A stretch of DNA of 64,000 nt. Origin: Archivesica marissinica (lineage: Eukaryota > Mollusca > Bivalvia > Venerida > Vesicomyidae). Where the stretch lies: contig CM026403.1 in assembly GCA_014843695.1 (NCBI GenBank), positions 51,442,233-51,506,232 on the forward strand. Direction: 5' to 3'. Below the pieces are notes generated by a model. It searched no databases and was not told the origin of the DNA. It saw nothing but the letters and a program-made list of their open reading frames with translations. Both the position numbers and the translations under genes were made by a program. This document shows, in pieces, positions 55,796 to 64,000 of this stretch. Within the stretch, counting starts at the first letter, position 1; the number at the start of each line of letters is the position of its first letter.

Positions 55796-56650
55796 TATTT
55801 ATTTAAATTTATGCAATATCAGTTAGTAGGAAATAAAGCATCTAACTGAATCAATAACGAAAGGAACAGCACTGGCCTCGTCTTTTATTTACGCAGCGTT
55901 ATGCGCCTTGGTAAATTTCGTCATTTAAGTTTACACGAGTAGCAATACATGCCATATACAGCAATCGTATGAACGTCACACGTGTAGCGGGCACCTTACA
56001 AATGTAGACACTAGATAAATTCATAGAAATTCACAAAATATCGACTAAGAATGAAAACTTCCATGAACGAAAATTTACAAGTAGAATGAAAACTTCCATG
56101 AACGAAAACTTCCATGAACGAAAATTTACAAGTAGAATGAAAACTTCCATGAACGAAAACTTCCATGAACGAAAATTTACAAGTGTATTGTAATAACATT
56201 TTCGAATAAATTATCCTGGTATACCGTTAACCAGTGACATAAGCAATAACCTTTGTATTTGTGTTCAAAATGAGGCTATGCAAAGAATGTTCACTCAATT
56301 AAGCATACGTCATTTATTTTATTGAATCAATATTAGTAAGAAATAAATCATAACGGAATCGATAACAAAGTGAAAGAAACGGCACATGCCTACATATTTT
56401 ATTTTACACCGATATCAATGACCGGCAACTATGTAAATTTCGCCTTACAAGTTCATACCAATAGCAATCCATACATGCCACATACGGCAATCATGTGACG
56501 TCACACGAGTAGCGGCACCTTGCAAATGTCAAATGCCGCAGATGGATAACAAATCATTGAAATTCACCAAAATATTGATAACATGAACGAAAACTTACGA
56601 GTGCAAGAGGAAAAAACAAGTTTTGAATAAATTATGGTAAATTTACCCGT
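55790..56650. repeat. Diverged ~500-bp tandem duplication
   Basis: 55792-56230 and 56297-56650 align in order: 'aagcatatttattt', 'agtaggaaataaa', 'cctacg/gcctcg...ttttattt', 'agcaatacatgccatatac', 'gtcacacgtgtagcgg', 'caccttacaaatgt', 'gaaattcac', 'catgaacgaaaa'. No coding signal in either. Confidence 0.6.
56045..56182. repeat. Short tandem repeat of 'gaacgaaaatttacaagt'
   Basis: 'agaatgaaaacttccatgaa' and 'cgaaaatttacaagt' recur three times, with 'cgaaaacttccatgaa' doubled in two of them. Confidence 0.85.
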
Positions 56651-56985
56651 AGAAATGATATTTCAGCTAGTTTTTGCTATGGACAGTTGCAGAAATCCGA
56701 CGGAAATTGTCAATAGTAAGCACAAAATGAACATGCGCGTCGTTCATTTGGATTTATTCCGATATCACCGCTCATTAGTATTCACCGATATTAGGTTCAC
56801 TGGGATAACTTAAATTTACTAGTAGAAATGACATTTCAGCTGGTTTTTGCTATCGACAGTTGCGCAAATCCAATGGAAATTGTCAATAGTATAAACCAAA
56901 TGAACATATACGGTTCATTGCGATTTATTCAGATATTATTCACCGATAAAAAGCGACTGGTGATAAATTTTAGTACCCTCGAGTG
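56639..56985. repeat. ~173-bp tandem duplication
   Basis: 'gtagaaatgayatttcagct', 'gacagttgc', 'ggaaattgtcaatagta' and 'attcaccgat' occur in two successive copies, about 80% alike. Confidence 0.75.
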
Positions 56986-57880
56986 TCCGGTTTCCGTTAC
57001 GATAAGAAATGATTGGCATTCAACAAAACGAATCTTAAAACTACATAGTTTCTAAATGTATGATGTAAATAAAGTAACTTTCCTCGTTTATTCCAAAGAA
57101 TTAGAAATTAATATGACTACGTAAATAACGGGCGCCGTCATTTTTACCACGACCCGAAACAGACATCTGTGGTGACTGGTACCGGAGTTTTCGTGACCTT
57201 TCAGAAAATCAATTTTGCGTAACATTGAATGGGTGTAAATATAAAACGAACACGTTTTATAAAGCATAATGATAATTTCTATTATTTTGATGAATATTTC
57301 TTTTCACAATGAACTCTTTCACAGTTTAACAAGCATTTTCACATGTGGACACCTGAATTCATCACCTAATCTTGTAAACCTGACTTTTGAACAGTAAATG
57401 AGGTGGGTCCAATTGAGGGACACTGTGCCCATTTGTAAGGGCTGTTGATGAATATTGCCTGTACTTTCGCTTTGTAGGTGGTGGACTGCCATAAACCTAA
57501 AACAAAAACTATTCCTTTAAGTACACTACACTACAGGACACATCGCTTAGTTGACGATGACAGTAACACTGTATGGACCTCAAAACAATATAAGAGAAGT
57601 CTCCAAAACGAACTCCCCTTACACTAATTAAAATTGTAACCCAGTCTATATTGACCTTCACATTAAATGACAGGTAGGTAAACAAATCAGACGACGCAAA
57701 ACAAAACTGGAAATGGTCAATATTTTGCAGTAAATCAAATGGACAAATGGTGATGCAATATTGCATTATGAAAGATAGCATGTTTTATACCAATGCAAGG
57801 AAAATAACCGATTACTTATGCCTACACGGATTATACGGCGCATTGTTGTTGCCAAATATGGAAAATGACCTTTGACGCCA
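56986..57880. other. No gene seen
   Basis: AT-rich sequence with no coding signal. Confidence 0.5.
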
Positions 57881-57884
57881 TCTA

Positions 57885-57965
57885 TTCCTGATTGGTGACG
57901 TCAGAAAACACCGATCGCGCACAGTATTATAAATACTTACGGGGTAACGAAAACGAAGGTATCAC
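57885..57965. promoter_or_regulatory. Promoter-like cluster: inverted CCAAT, CRE, TATA
   Basis: ATTGG at 57891-57895 abuts a perfect cAMP response element TGACGTCA at 57896-57903, and TATAAAT lies at 57928-57934, 25 bases on. The TATA orientation suggests plus-strand initiation near 57960, yet no plus-strand gene follows. The CRE is palindromic, so it could also serve a distant 5' exon of ACLY on the minus strand. Sequence match only. Confidence 0.3.
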
Positions 57966-58596
57966 GATTTGAGGACACTAGAGGATATTCTAGGCAATTG
58001 GTGTGAAAATTTTAAACTGGCATTAAACTATAAAATTAATCCTATAATTGAATTAATTTCCCAGTGGACGAAACATCAAGGTGTCACCGTTAAATTTGCT
58101 TCTTGGACGAACCGGTAAGTAGACGAAATCTCCCGAATTGTAATTAATTACCCCACCCACACAACGATCCGTCACGAATGTAAACAAAACGATAAAATGG
58201 GGTGACAAAATAAATTTAATAAAAATAATGTTCAGACAATGAAACAAAATATACTGCTTAATAAATAAAGTCAGTAAATATCATGAATGAATATATCAGA
58301 ATGTCATATACTTACAAAATCCAATAGTACTGGCAGATAATATTTGTACACGATTTGACGACTATCACGCGTGGATCGTACGATGACCTGTGAACTGTGG
58401 CTCTGCTTGATTAACGTTTTTATAGATTACGGTTCTCGAATAAATTTTGCAGTAATGTGACAGACAACTCCCACGGATATATAAACACCCAAAACAATCA
58501 CAGCGCTCCACATTATGATGAAATGTTAGCTTCTATGAACTTTTCTCATTTTGCCAATAGTTTATATCTGAAAGACTGTTCTTTTTTTAATTTTAT
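57966..58596. other. No gene seen
   Basis: AT-rich sequence without coding signal. Confidence 0.5.
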
Positions 58597-58662
58597 GGTC
58601 AGACGGGGGATCGAACCGGCGATAGTCTGGATTACAGTCCACTGGACTACATATCCGTCTGT
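58597..58662 (-). mobile_element. tRNA-like SINE head (degenerate)
   Basis: The minus strand is cagacggatatgtagtccag ... ggttcgatcccccgtctg with pairing ends, the same family as 29781-29858 but about 10 bases shorter in the anticodon region. Confidence 0.55.
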
Positions 58663-58767
58663 GTGTGGGGGAAATGCGTGCGACATACATGTAATTATAG
58701 ATGTATTACTTGATAAAGGTGCTAGATAAGGTGTGCGATTAAATGTACTTACGATCGTCGTCAATTT

Positions 58768-59796
58768 TAGTATGTCAGTTGTTTGTTAGTATGTCAGTTG
58801 TTTGTTAGTGTGTCCATTGTTTGTTAGTGTGTCAGTTGTTTGTTAGTATGTCAGTTGTTTGTTAGTGTGTCCGTTGTGTGTTAGTATGTCCGTTGTTTGT
58901 TAGTGTGTCCGTTGTTTGTTAGTGTGTCCGTTGATTGTTAGTATATCAGTTGTTTGTTAGTATGTCCGTTGATTGTTAGTATGTCCGTTGTTTGTTAGTG
59001 TGTCCGTTGATTGTTAGTGTGTCAGTTGTTTGTCAGTGTGTCCGTTGTTTGTTAGTGTGTCCGTTGTGTGTTAGTATGTCCGTTGTTTGTTAGTATGTCA
59101 GTTGATTGTTAGTATGTCCGTTGTTTGTTAGTATGTCCGTTGTTTGTTAGTATGACAGTTGTTTGTTAGTGTGTCAGTTGTTTGTTAGTATGACAGTTGT
59201 TTGTTAGTATGTCCGTTGTTTGTTAGTATGTCAGTTGTTTGTTAGTGTGTCAGTTGTTTGTTAGTATGTCCGTTGTTTGTTAGTATGTCAGTTGTTTGTT
59301 AGTGTGTCAGTTGTTTGTTTGTATGACAGTTGTTTGTTAGTATGTCCGTTGTTTGTTAGTATGTCCGCTGATTGTTAGTATGTCAGTTGTTTGTTAGTAT
59401 GTCCGTTGATTGTTAGTGTGACAGTTGTGTGTTAGTATGTCCGTTGTTTGTTAGTATGACAGTTGTTTGTTAGTATGTCCGTTGTTTGTTAGTATGACAG
59501 TTGTTTGTTAGTATGACAGTTGTTTGTTAGTGTGTCAGTTGTTTGTTAGTATGACAGTTGTTTGTTAGTATGTCAAGGTGTCCGTTGATTGTTAGTGTGT
59601 CCGTTGATTGTTAGTATGTCCGTTGATTGTTAGTGTGTCCGTTGATTGTTAGTGTGTCCGTTGTTTGTTAGTGTGTCCGTTGTTTGTTAGTGTGTCCGTT
59701 GTTTGTTAGTGTGTCCGTTGTTTGTTAGTGTGTCCGTTGTTTGTTAGTGTGTCCGTTGATTGTTAGTGTGTCCGTTGATTGTTAGTATGACAGTTG
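58768..59796. repeat. 20-bp minisatellite, about 51 units
   Basis: Units read 'gtatgtcagttgtttgttag' with three variable places: tatg/tgtg, tcag/tccg/acag, and ttgttt/ttgatt/ttgtgt. The combinations are shuffled at the left and become uniform (tgtgtccgttgtttgttag) near 59650-59750. Low in long frames because of frequent stops. Confidence 0.95.
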
Positions 59797-60146
59797 GTTT
59801 TTCATTCATTCAGTATGTTTCTTTAACATTCTTTAAATTGTTGATTTAAATTATAAAAATATTTTGCCTTTTCAAAATTATGCTTCTTCTTTCTATCCCT
59901 CTTTTGTCCCTTTCTGTTATTATTTTCGTCATTAATTTATATTACAAGATATGCTATTTATTTTTTAAAGACGTTAATAAATAATAATATAGAGAAAATA
60001 AAAGTGCCAGCATTGATATGATTTTGCATCCTTCATGACAACGAACTGTGGACTATACAGGTATAAAGAGAGACTGGTTAATTCATTGAAAATTATATTT
60101 TGATGCATACAATAAATCTATATATCTACAAGCAATCCATACGTAT
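59797..60146. other. No gene seen
   Basis: T/A-rich sequence without coding signal. Confidence 0.5.
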
Positions 60147-60392
60147 GTCCGATTAGCGCAGTGGTTAGCGCGCTCGCTTTTCACCAATGTAACCCTGGTT
60201 CGATCCTCGGACCGGGAAGTATGTGAGCTGGTATGGTGGTCGCCAGATTGGACAGGTGGTGTTTATCCGGGTACTCCGGTTTCCTTCCACATGAATGACC
60301 ACATTTACGCTTTCATCCGCGCCATCAAGAGTGATTAATTTAAGTTGTTAAAACTATTTCGCAATCGTTGTAAAATAAATAGTTTTAAAAAA
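60147..60392 (+). mobile_element. tRNA-derived SINE family B, full copy
   Basis: The head gtccgattagcgcagtggtt, agcgcgctcgc and B box ggttcgatcctcggacc pair at the ends (gtccga/tcggac). The body has 'gtggtcgccagattggacag' and 'ccgggtactccggtttcctt'. The 3' end is 'gtaaaataaatagtttt'. The T stem is imperfect, so it is not a tRNA gene. Confidence 0.8.
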
Positions 60393-60427
60393 CCCATACA
60401 TGTACGTATAAATGACGGATCTTTCAT

Positions 60428-60790
60428 TCATAGCGTCCGAAGTTTGTTCTATGTTCAATAATTTATGATATTATGATATTAATGTGTCGGCCTTTTCATG
60501 CAATGATATTGAAGCGTTTGCAATTTACCAATGTGCTCTATATGTTCAATATGATACTAACACTTGAAATCAATCTTATTACAATGATCTCATTATTCGA
60601 GAGTTTGCAGTTTGTTTTATATGCAATATCATACAAGTACTTGAAACAATTCTTATTAAAAATGATCTCATAATTCGAAGTCCCGCAAGTAAAAGCTATA
60701 TTTACCGCTAATTCCTATGTATTTCATAGCGTCCGCATTTTCTCTATGCATATATAGCGTCCACAGTTTATTCTATGTCTCTCGGAATGA
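60428..60790. repeat. Diverged local duplications
   Basis: 'caatatgatactaacacttg' to 'gatctcattattcga' (60547-60602) repeats as 'caatatcatacaagtacttg' to 'gatctcataattcga' (60633-60679). 'atagcgtccrmagttt' occurs near 60431, 60727 and 60757. No gene. Confidence 0.6.
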
Positions 60791-61025
60791 ATAACAGACT
60801 CTCAATTAATAAAACAAAAGGATATAAAACAGGAATACATTAAGTTCTTTTCGATGAGAGCCATTATGCCATATATTGTCCAGGGAATGTATTTTAAGTG
60901 TCAAAGACACACGAACAAAGGTGTTCCTTAGGAGTATGGTCATATTAGCCACACATTAGAGATGGTTCAATTGTGTGTGGTATATCTCAGCCTTCCGTAG
61001 GCCGTTTTAATAACAATCTGTAGGC
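60791..61025. other. No gene seen
   Basis: Short unique-looking stretch. Confidence 0.4.
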
Positions 61026-61029
61026 TTCA

Positions 61030-61245
61030 ATTAACTTGACCCTCGTCACCATATGTTCGAATGCCATAACCGGGGAGTCGATTCTTTTCAACTGAAGAAG
61101 CCATACAGCTGGCTTGTGCACGATCGGTGATACTACCCAGGTGCCCGCCCGTGCCTGAAATACTGTTGGCTGGGCACCTGTGATCCTTCTCCACAGATAG
61201 CAACTGACAGCCCAATCGAATTGGTTTCATTAACCAACAGTGCAA
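61030..61245 (+). mobile_element. SINE with conserved 'cccaggtgcccgc' core
   Basis: Degenerate B box (gttcgaatgcc), then 'gaagccatacagctggctt', 'gatcggtgatactacccagg', 'tgcccgcccgtgcctgaaat' and 'ctgggcacctg'. I know this core as very common in bivalve genomes. The inner 'ggtgccc...gggcacc' can form a hairpin. The SINE at 5515 shares the core. Confidence 0.6.
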
Positions 61246-61840
61246 CCATTGTAATTAGAAGTCAACATTCACCAACTTTAGACATTTAATACACAAATCA
61301 TATTACCTTACGTAGTTGTTGACATTGCATGTGTATATATTTATTGTATATTTATTTATTTATTGTCGCTATCAGTTGTTTACATTATCAGCATCAAAGC
61401 TAGCTCGATTATAGATCCATAGCATAGCTTAATCCGAACGCTTAAAACCTTTACATGGGCAGAGAATATTAGGTTACTGTCTTATAAATTTTAATTTATT
61501 AGGCGAGTCGGAGAAAAAATACAAGGCGAGGCTCTGCCTATAACAAGGGAGATAAAACCCGATATTTATCCATAAACGCTGGATATGAACAATGCACAGT
61601 ACTATATTTGTAACCCTGTTTATAAAACAAGTAAACATTAGAAATTGTTTAGCATATATCGTGACTAGGATTCACATATTTTCAGTGATCCGGCCTATTG
61701 TATAACAAGGGAGAATAACTATATAAGTTTTCTTTCTTTCTAATCCCTTTCAGTCTATTTCTGTTAATTTATATGTAAAATGATAATTGTATTGTGTACA
61801 TGTAAAATACTGAAATAAATAATGTTTAAACTAAAACAAG
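61246..61840. other. No gene seen
   Basis: AT-rich sequence without coding signal. Confidence 0.5.
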
Positions 61841-62048
61841 AGCGGTCGCCAGGACAGCACGCTCGACTATTCGAAACATTGCATTAATGCAAGTTTATAT
61901 TGTATGGTTACGGGTTCGAGTATCCGGAGAAAACCCATCTGTCCGATCTGGCGACCACCGTACCAACTCACATACTTCCCGGTCCGAGGATCGAACCCTG
62001 GTTGCATTGGTAAGAAGTGAGCGCGCTAACCACTGCGCTAATCGGACA
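61841..62048 (-). mobile_element. SINE family B, minus copy, with a second tRNA-like piece
   Basis: 61932-62048 on the minus strand repeats the head and body of the 60147 copy (gtccgattagcgcagtggtt, ggttcgatcctcggacc, gtatgtgagttggtacggtg). The adjoining 61841-61931 holds 'gcggtcgccaggacagcac' and a B-box-like 'ggttacgggttcgagtatcc' on the plus strand, possibly another SINE fragment. Confidence 0.65.
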
Positions 62049-62123
62049 GTCTTTTTTTAAAAAAACAATATTCCGAATTTGGCCGAAAATCGTTCGACCT
62101 TTTCCGTATTATTCACTATATAC

Positions 62124-62531
62124 TAGGGATGGGACCGAATAGCTAAATGGCATTTGAATATTCGAAAGTGGTATTCGAATAGTATTCAAATATTCAATGA
62201 ATAGTTTCACACCACCTAACTGTTCCAGCCTGACCTCTGTTCACCGGTTCGAGTGTATTATACACCTCGTGAAATTGGCCTCTATTAACATGGATGTAGT
62301 TAATGCTTCTAAAACAACACCTTGTACAAAATGTCAAGACACCTGAAGGTGGCGTAAGATTGGGAACCGGTGGCCAAGTTTTCGGACTTAAACAAACACC
62401 CGAGGCGCGAATCTGTTCAATTTATGGATTTAAATAACTAGAAATAACCAATATTAAAACAAAAACATTTTTTGTATTCGAATACCGAACTAGGATAACG
62501 TGAACTATTCGGATATTCGGTCCCACCCCTA
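62124..62531. mobile_element. hAT-like MITE, 408 bp
   Basis: The left end TAGGGATGGGACCGAATA is inverted at the right (TATTCGGTCCCACCCCTA). The flanking octamers ctatatac (62116-62123) and ctctatac (62532-62539) differ by one base, as expected for an aged 8-bp hAT duplication. The interior has no gene; near the ends there are extra 'attcgaatat' motifs. Confidence 0.7.
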
Positions 62532-62539
62532 CTCTATAC

Positions 62540-62959
62540 ACATATACATCCGATAGGCGTCATTGATGGTTTTGCCAGACAAATTATACTGTTAGCTAGT
62601 GCTAAGGCAATTCATTCAATGTTAAACTGATAACTAAATCCAGTCTTGCTAGACATACATAACTACATGACACAATGATGTTTTACTATGCTGCCTACTC
62701 TGGACACTGTGTTTCGTTTCGACAAGATTCAATGTTGGATTAATCTAATTTCATTCCGTCAGCGAAATGTTGAAAAGGACATTAACACTGTAACATTTGT
62801 ATTTTCTGTTTTGTTATAAAGTCGTGCTTTACTTGTGTATATGTTCAACATAATTATTATGCTCTCTGGAGGTAATAAAAGATATATATTTATCCAGATC
62901 CCTAGGCGACTGCGGTTTAAGGCAGTAATTCTATTAAAACTTATTAATTTCCTTGCTAA
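62540..62959. other. No gene seen; 3' flank of the fucosyltransferase
   Basis: AT-rich sequence that would be 3' to the leftward gene. No coding signal. Confidence 0.5.
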
Positions 62960-62964
62960 TATGA

Positions 62965-63236
62965 TTTGTTACGGAGAGACCGTGCTCCTTTCTCAGGGAA
63001 TCGCAATCCACCTCGACGGGTAATAATCTTCCTTGTTACGGAGATACATTGCTCCTTTCTCAGGGAATCGCAATCCAGCTCGACGGGTAATAATCTTCCT
63101 TGTTACGGAGAGACATTGCTTCTTTCTCAGGGAATCGCAATCCAACTCGACGGCTAATAATCGTCCTTGTTACGCAGAGATATTGCTTCTTTCTCAGGGA
63201 ATCGCAATCCAACTCGACGGGTAATAATCTTCCCTG
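62965..63236 (-). repeat. 67-bp tandem repeat x4 made of the fucosyltransferase 3' end
   Basis: 'cagggaatcgcaatcca' recurs at 62994, 63061, 63128 and 63195, exactly 67 bases apart. On the minus strand each unit spells the last codons (EDYYPSSWIAIP and stop) plus about 25 bases of 3' flank. The rightmost unit is the working gene end. Confidence 0.93.
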
Positions 63237-64000
63237 TTTGTTCGCTTGTCTAACGAACTCCCTGGTCGTGGAAATCCTTTAAAATATACTGTTCTGCCAC
63301 CGGACAACCACGCACCCCACCAGCCAAATGTCCCGGATGTCACAACCACGTGATCGCAAGACGTCAGCAAAGCCATATCATCTGCAGCGTGTGTAAACGG
63401 ACTTAGATCAACACCTTTTATATTGTCTTTACACCATTTTAAGTCATTAGTTACAACGATGAATTTTACTTTTGAAAACTCCTGTATATAAAATGATCTC
63501 GCTCTTTCAAAGAAATCCCTACCAGCTACGGCATATCCGAAGTCACTCAGCTTTTTACTAGTGAAGTCTCCTCGACGGACGTGTATACATACAGTTTGAT
63601 ATCCAGGAATGGATACTTCCGCGATGAACTGTCTCGCATTTTCCAAATGTTTATTTTTCATTTTGAGTGCTTGTTTGATAATTGTCCTGGAATTTTCAAA
63701 ATATTTCCATGATTGTAAATATCCATACATGCTCCCGTTAATACCCGTCGTATTAAATTCTGTTGTACAATTGTTATAAATGCCTGCTTCTCTTTGATGG
63801 CACCTTACTGTGTTTTCTAATTCTAAATCAGATTGATTCGGCAAATCAAAGTAGTTGGCGAGCAAATTATTCCGTTGAATTATGGGTATGAGGTCATATT
63901 GATGTGCCGTTCCCAGCAGCGATGCGAACTGAAATAGTTGGTTTCCCATCTTTCCTATGTATTTATGTATATTTAGAAAACGTCTACACGATTTGGAGTG
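63194..64000 (-). CDS. Galactoside alpha-1,2-fucosyltransferase (GT11 family), 5' end outside the window
   Basis: Golgi enzymes of this family move fucose from GDP-fucose to the 2-OH of galactose on glycans. It is open without stop from the window edge (64000) to TGA at 63194, 268 codons. GKMGNQLFQFASLLGTAH opens the catalytic domain, so the cytoplasmic tail, membrane anchor and stem lie beyond the window. An ATG at 63949 is part of the conserved G-x-M-G-N-Q motif and is unlikely to be the true start. HVRRGDF (about 63580) is the GDP-fucose-binding motif. FIVVTNDLKWCKDNI and SCDHVVVTSGTFGWWGAWLSG are the other family signatures. The C-terminus KGFPRP...DYYPSSWIAIP is complete. GT11 genes are numerous in molluscs. 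The 3' end is tandemly repeated downstream. Confidence 0.92.
   Translation of the reverse strand, partial: HSKSCRRFLNIHKYIGKMGNQLFQFASLLGTAHQYDLIPIIQRNNLLANYFDLPNQSDLELENTVRCHQREAGIYNNCTTEFNTTGINGSMYGYLQSWKYFENSRTIIKQALKMKNKHLENARQFIAEVSIPGYQTVCIHVRRGDFTSKKLSDFGYAVAGRDFFERARSFYIQEFSKVKFIVVTNDLKWCKDNIKGVDLSPFTHAADDMALLTSCDHVVVTSGTFGWWGAWLSGGRTVYFKGFPRPGSSLDKRTNREDYYPSSWIAIP

Noticed and set aside
60147..60215. Functional tRNA gene
   Set aside because: Imperfect T and anticodon stems, continued SINE body, and other copies at 61932 and 32106.

Overview
The window is nuclear DNA of an invertebrate animal, most likely a bivalve mollusc. Genes are split by canonical GT-AG introns, the DNA is AT-rich, and there are tRNA-derived SINEs whose core (a block around 'cccaggtgcccgc') I associate with bivalves. 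LINEs of three kinds, several DNA transposons, a GT11 fucosyltransferase and a class A receptor complete the picture. The bivalve call rests on memory of those repeats and is tentative. Two runs of exactly 1000 N (8190-9189 and 21591-22590) are assembly gaps of arbitrary size.

The main gene is ATP-citrate lyase (ACLY) on the minus strand. Six coding exons can be placed with intact splice sites and matching phases: 50361-50212, 33681-33559, 18929-18867, 18035-17845, 16996-16917 and 16393-16263. They encode 246 continuous residues, the start of the ATP-grasp half. Introns 1 and 2 are about 16.5 kb and 14.6 kb and hold most of the repeats in the window. I found no later ACLY exon below 16263. 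A class A GPCR (7417-8189, minus, cut by the first gap) and a GT11 alpha-1,2-fucosyltransferase (63194 to the right edge, minus) are the only other convincing host genes.

Layout: 1-340, fragment with an XPG/PIN-like nuclease motif; 350-4921, CR1/jockey-group LINE with an N-terminal 2A peptide and a 12-bp target duplication; 5.5 kb, SINE; 7.4-8.2, GPCR; 9.2-14.5, I-clade LINE with gag-like ORF1, endonuclease, RT and RNase H; 16.0-18.9, four ACLY exons with minisatellites between them; 19.5-27.7, two satellites (38-bp and 28/30-bp units) separated by a gap; 28.3-33.2, SINEs, small arrays and a TIR element; 33.8-40.4, a 6.6-kb DNA transposon; 41.3-45.7, RTE-type LINE; 46.1-46.7, TTAA-flanked MITE; 49.0-49.9, 21-bp array; 52.3-55.3, hAT remnant with a Tc1 element in its target duplication; 55.4-59.8, tandem duplications and arrays; 60-62.5, SINEs and a hAT-like MITE; 63-64, the fucosyltransferase.

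The most interesting object is the 6.6-kb element at 33834-40414. It has long terminal inverted repeats, about 145-bp subterminal iterons, a 3-bp direct repeat at its ends, and a decayed gene of a widespread, little-described invertebrate family with XPG/FEN-like nuclease motifs. This fits the Academ transposon superfamily. A 1-kb near-perfect palindrome is nested in it. A second theme is local tandem amplification at functional boundaries: the splice donor of ACLY exon 6 is repeated seven times, and the last codons plus stop of the fucosyltransferase are repeated four times.
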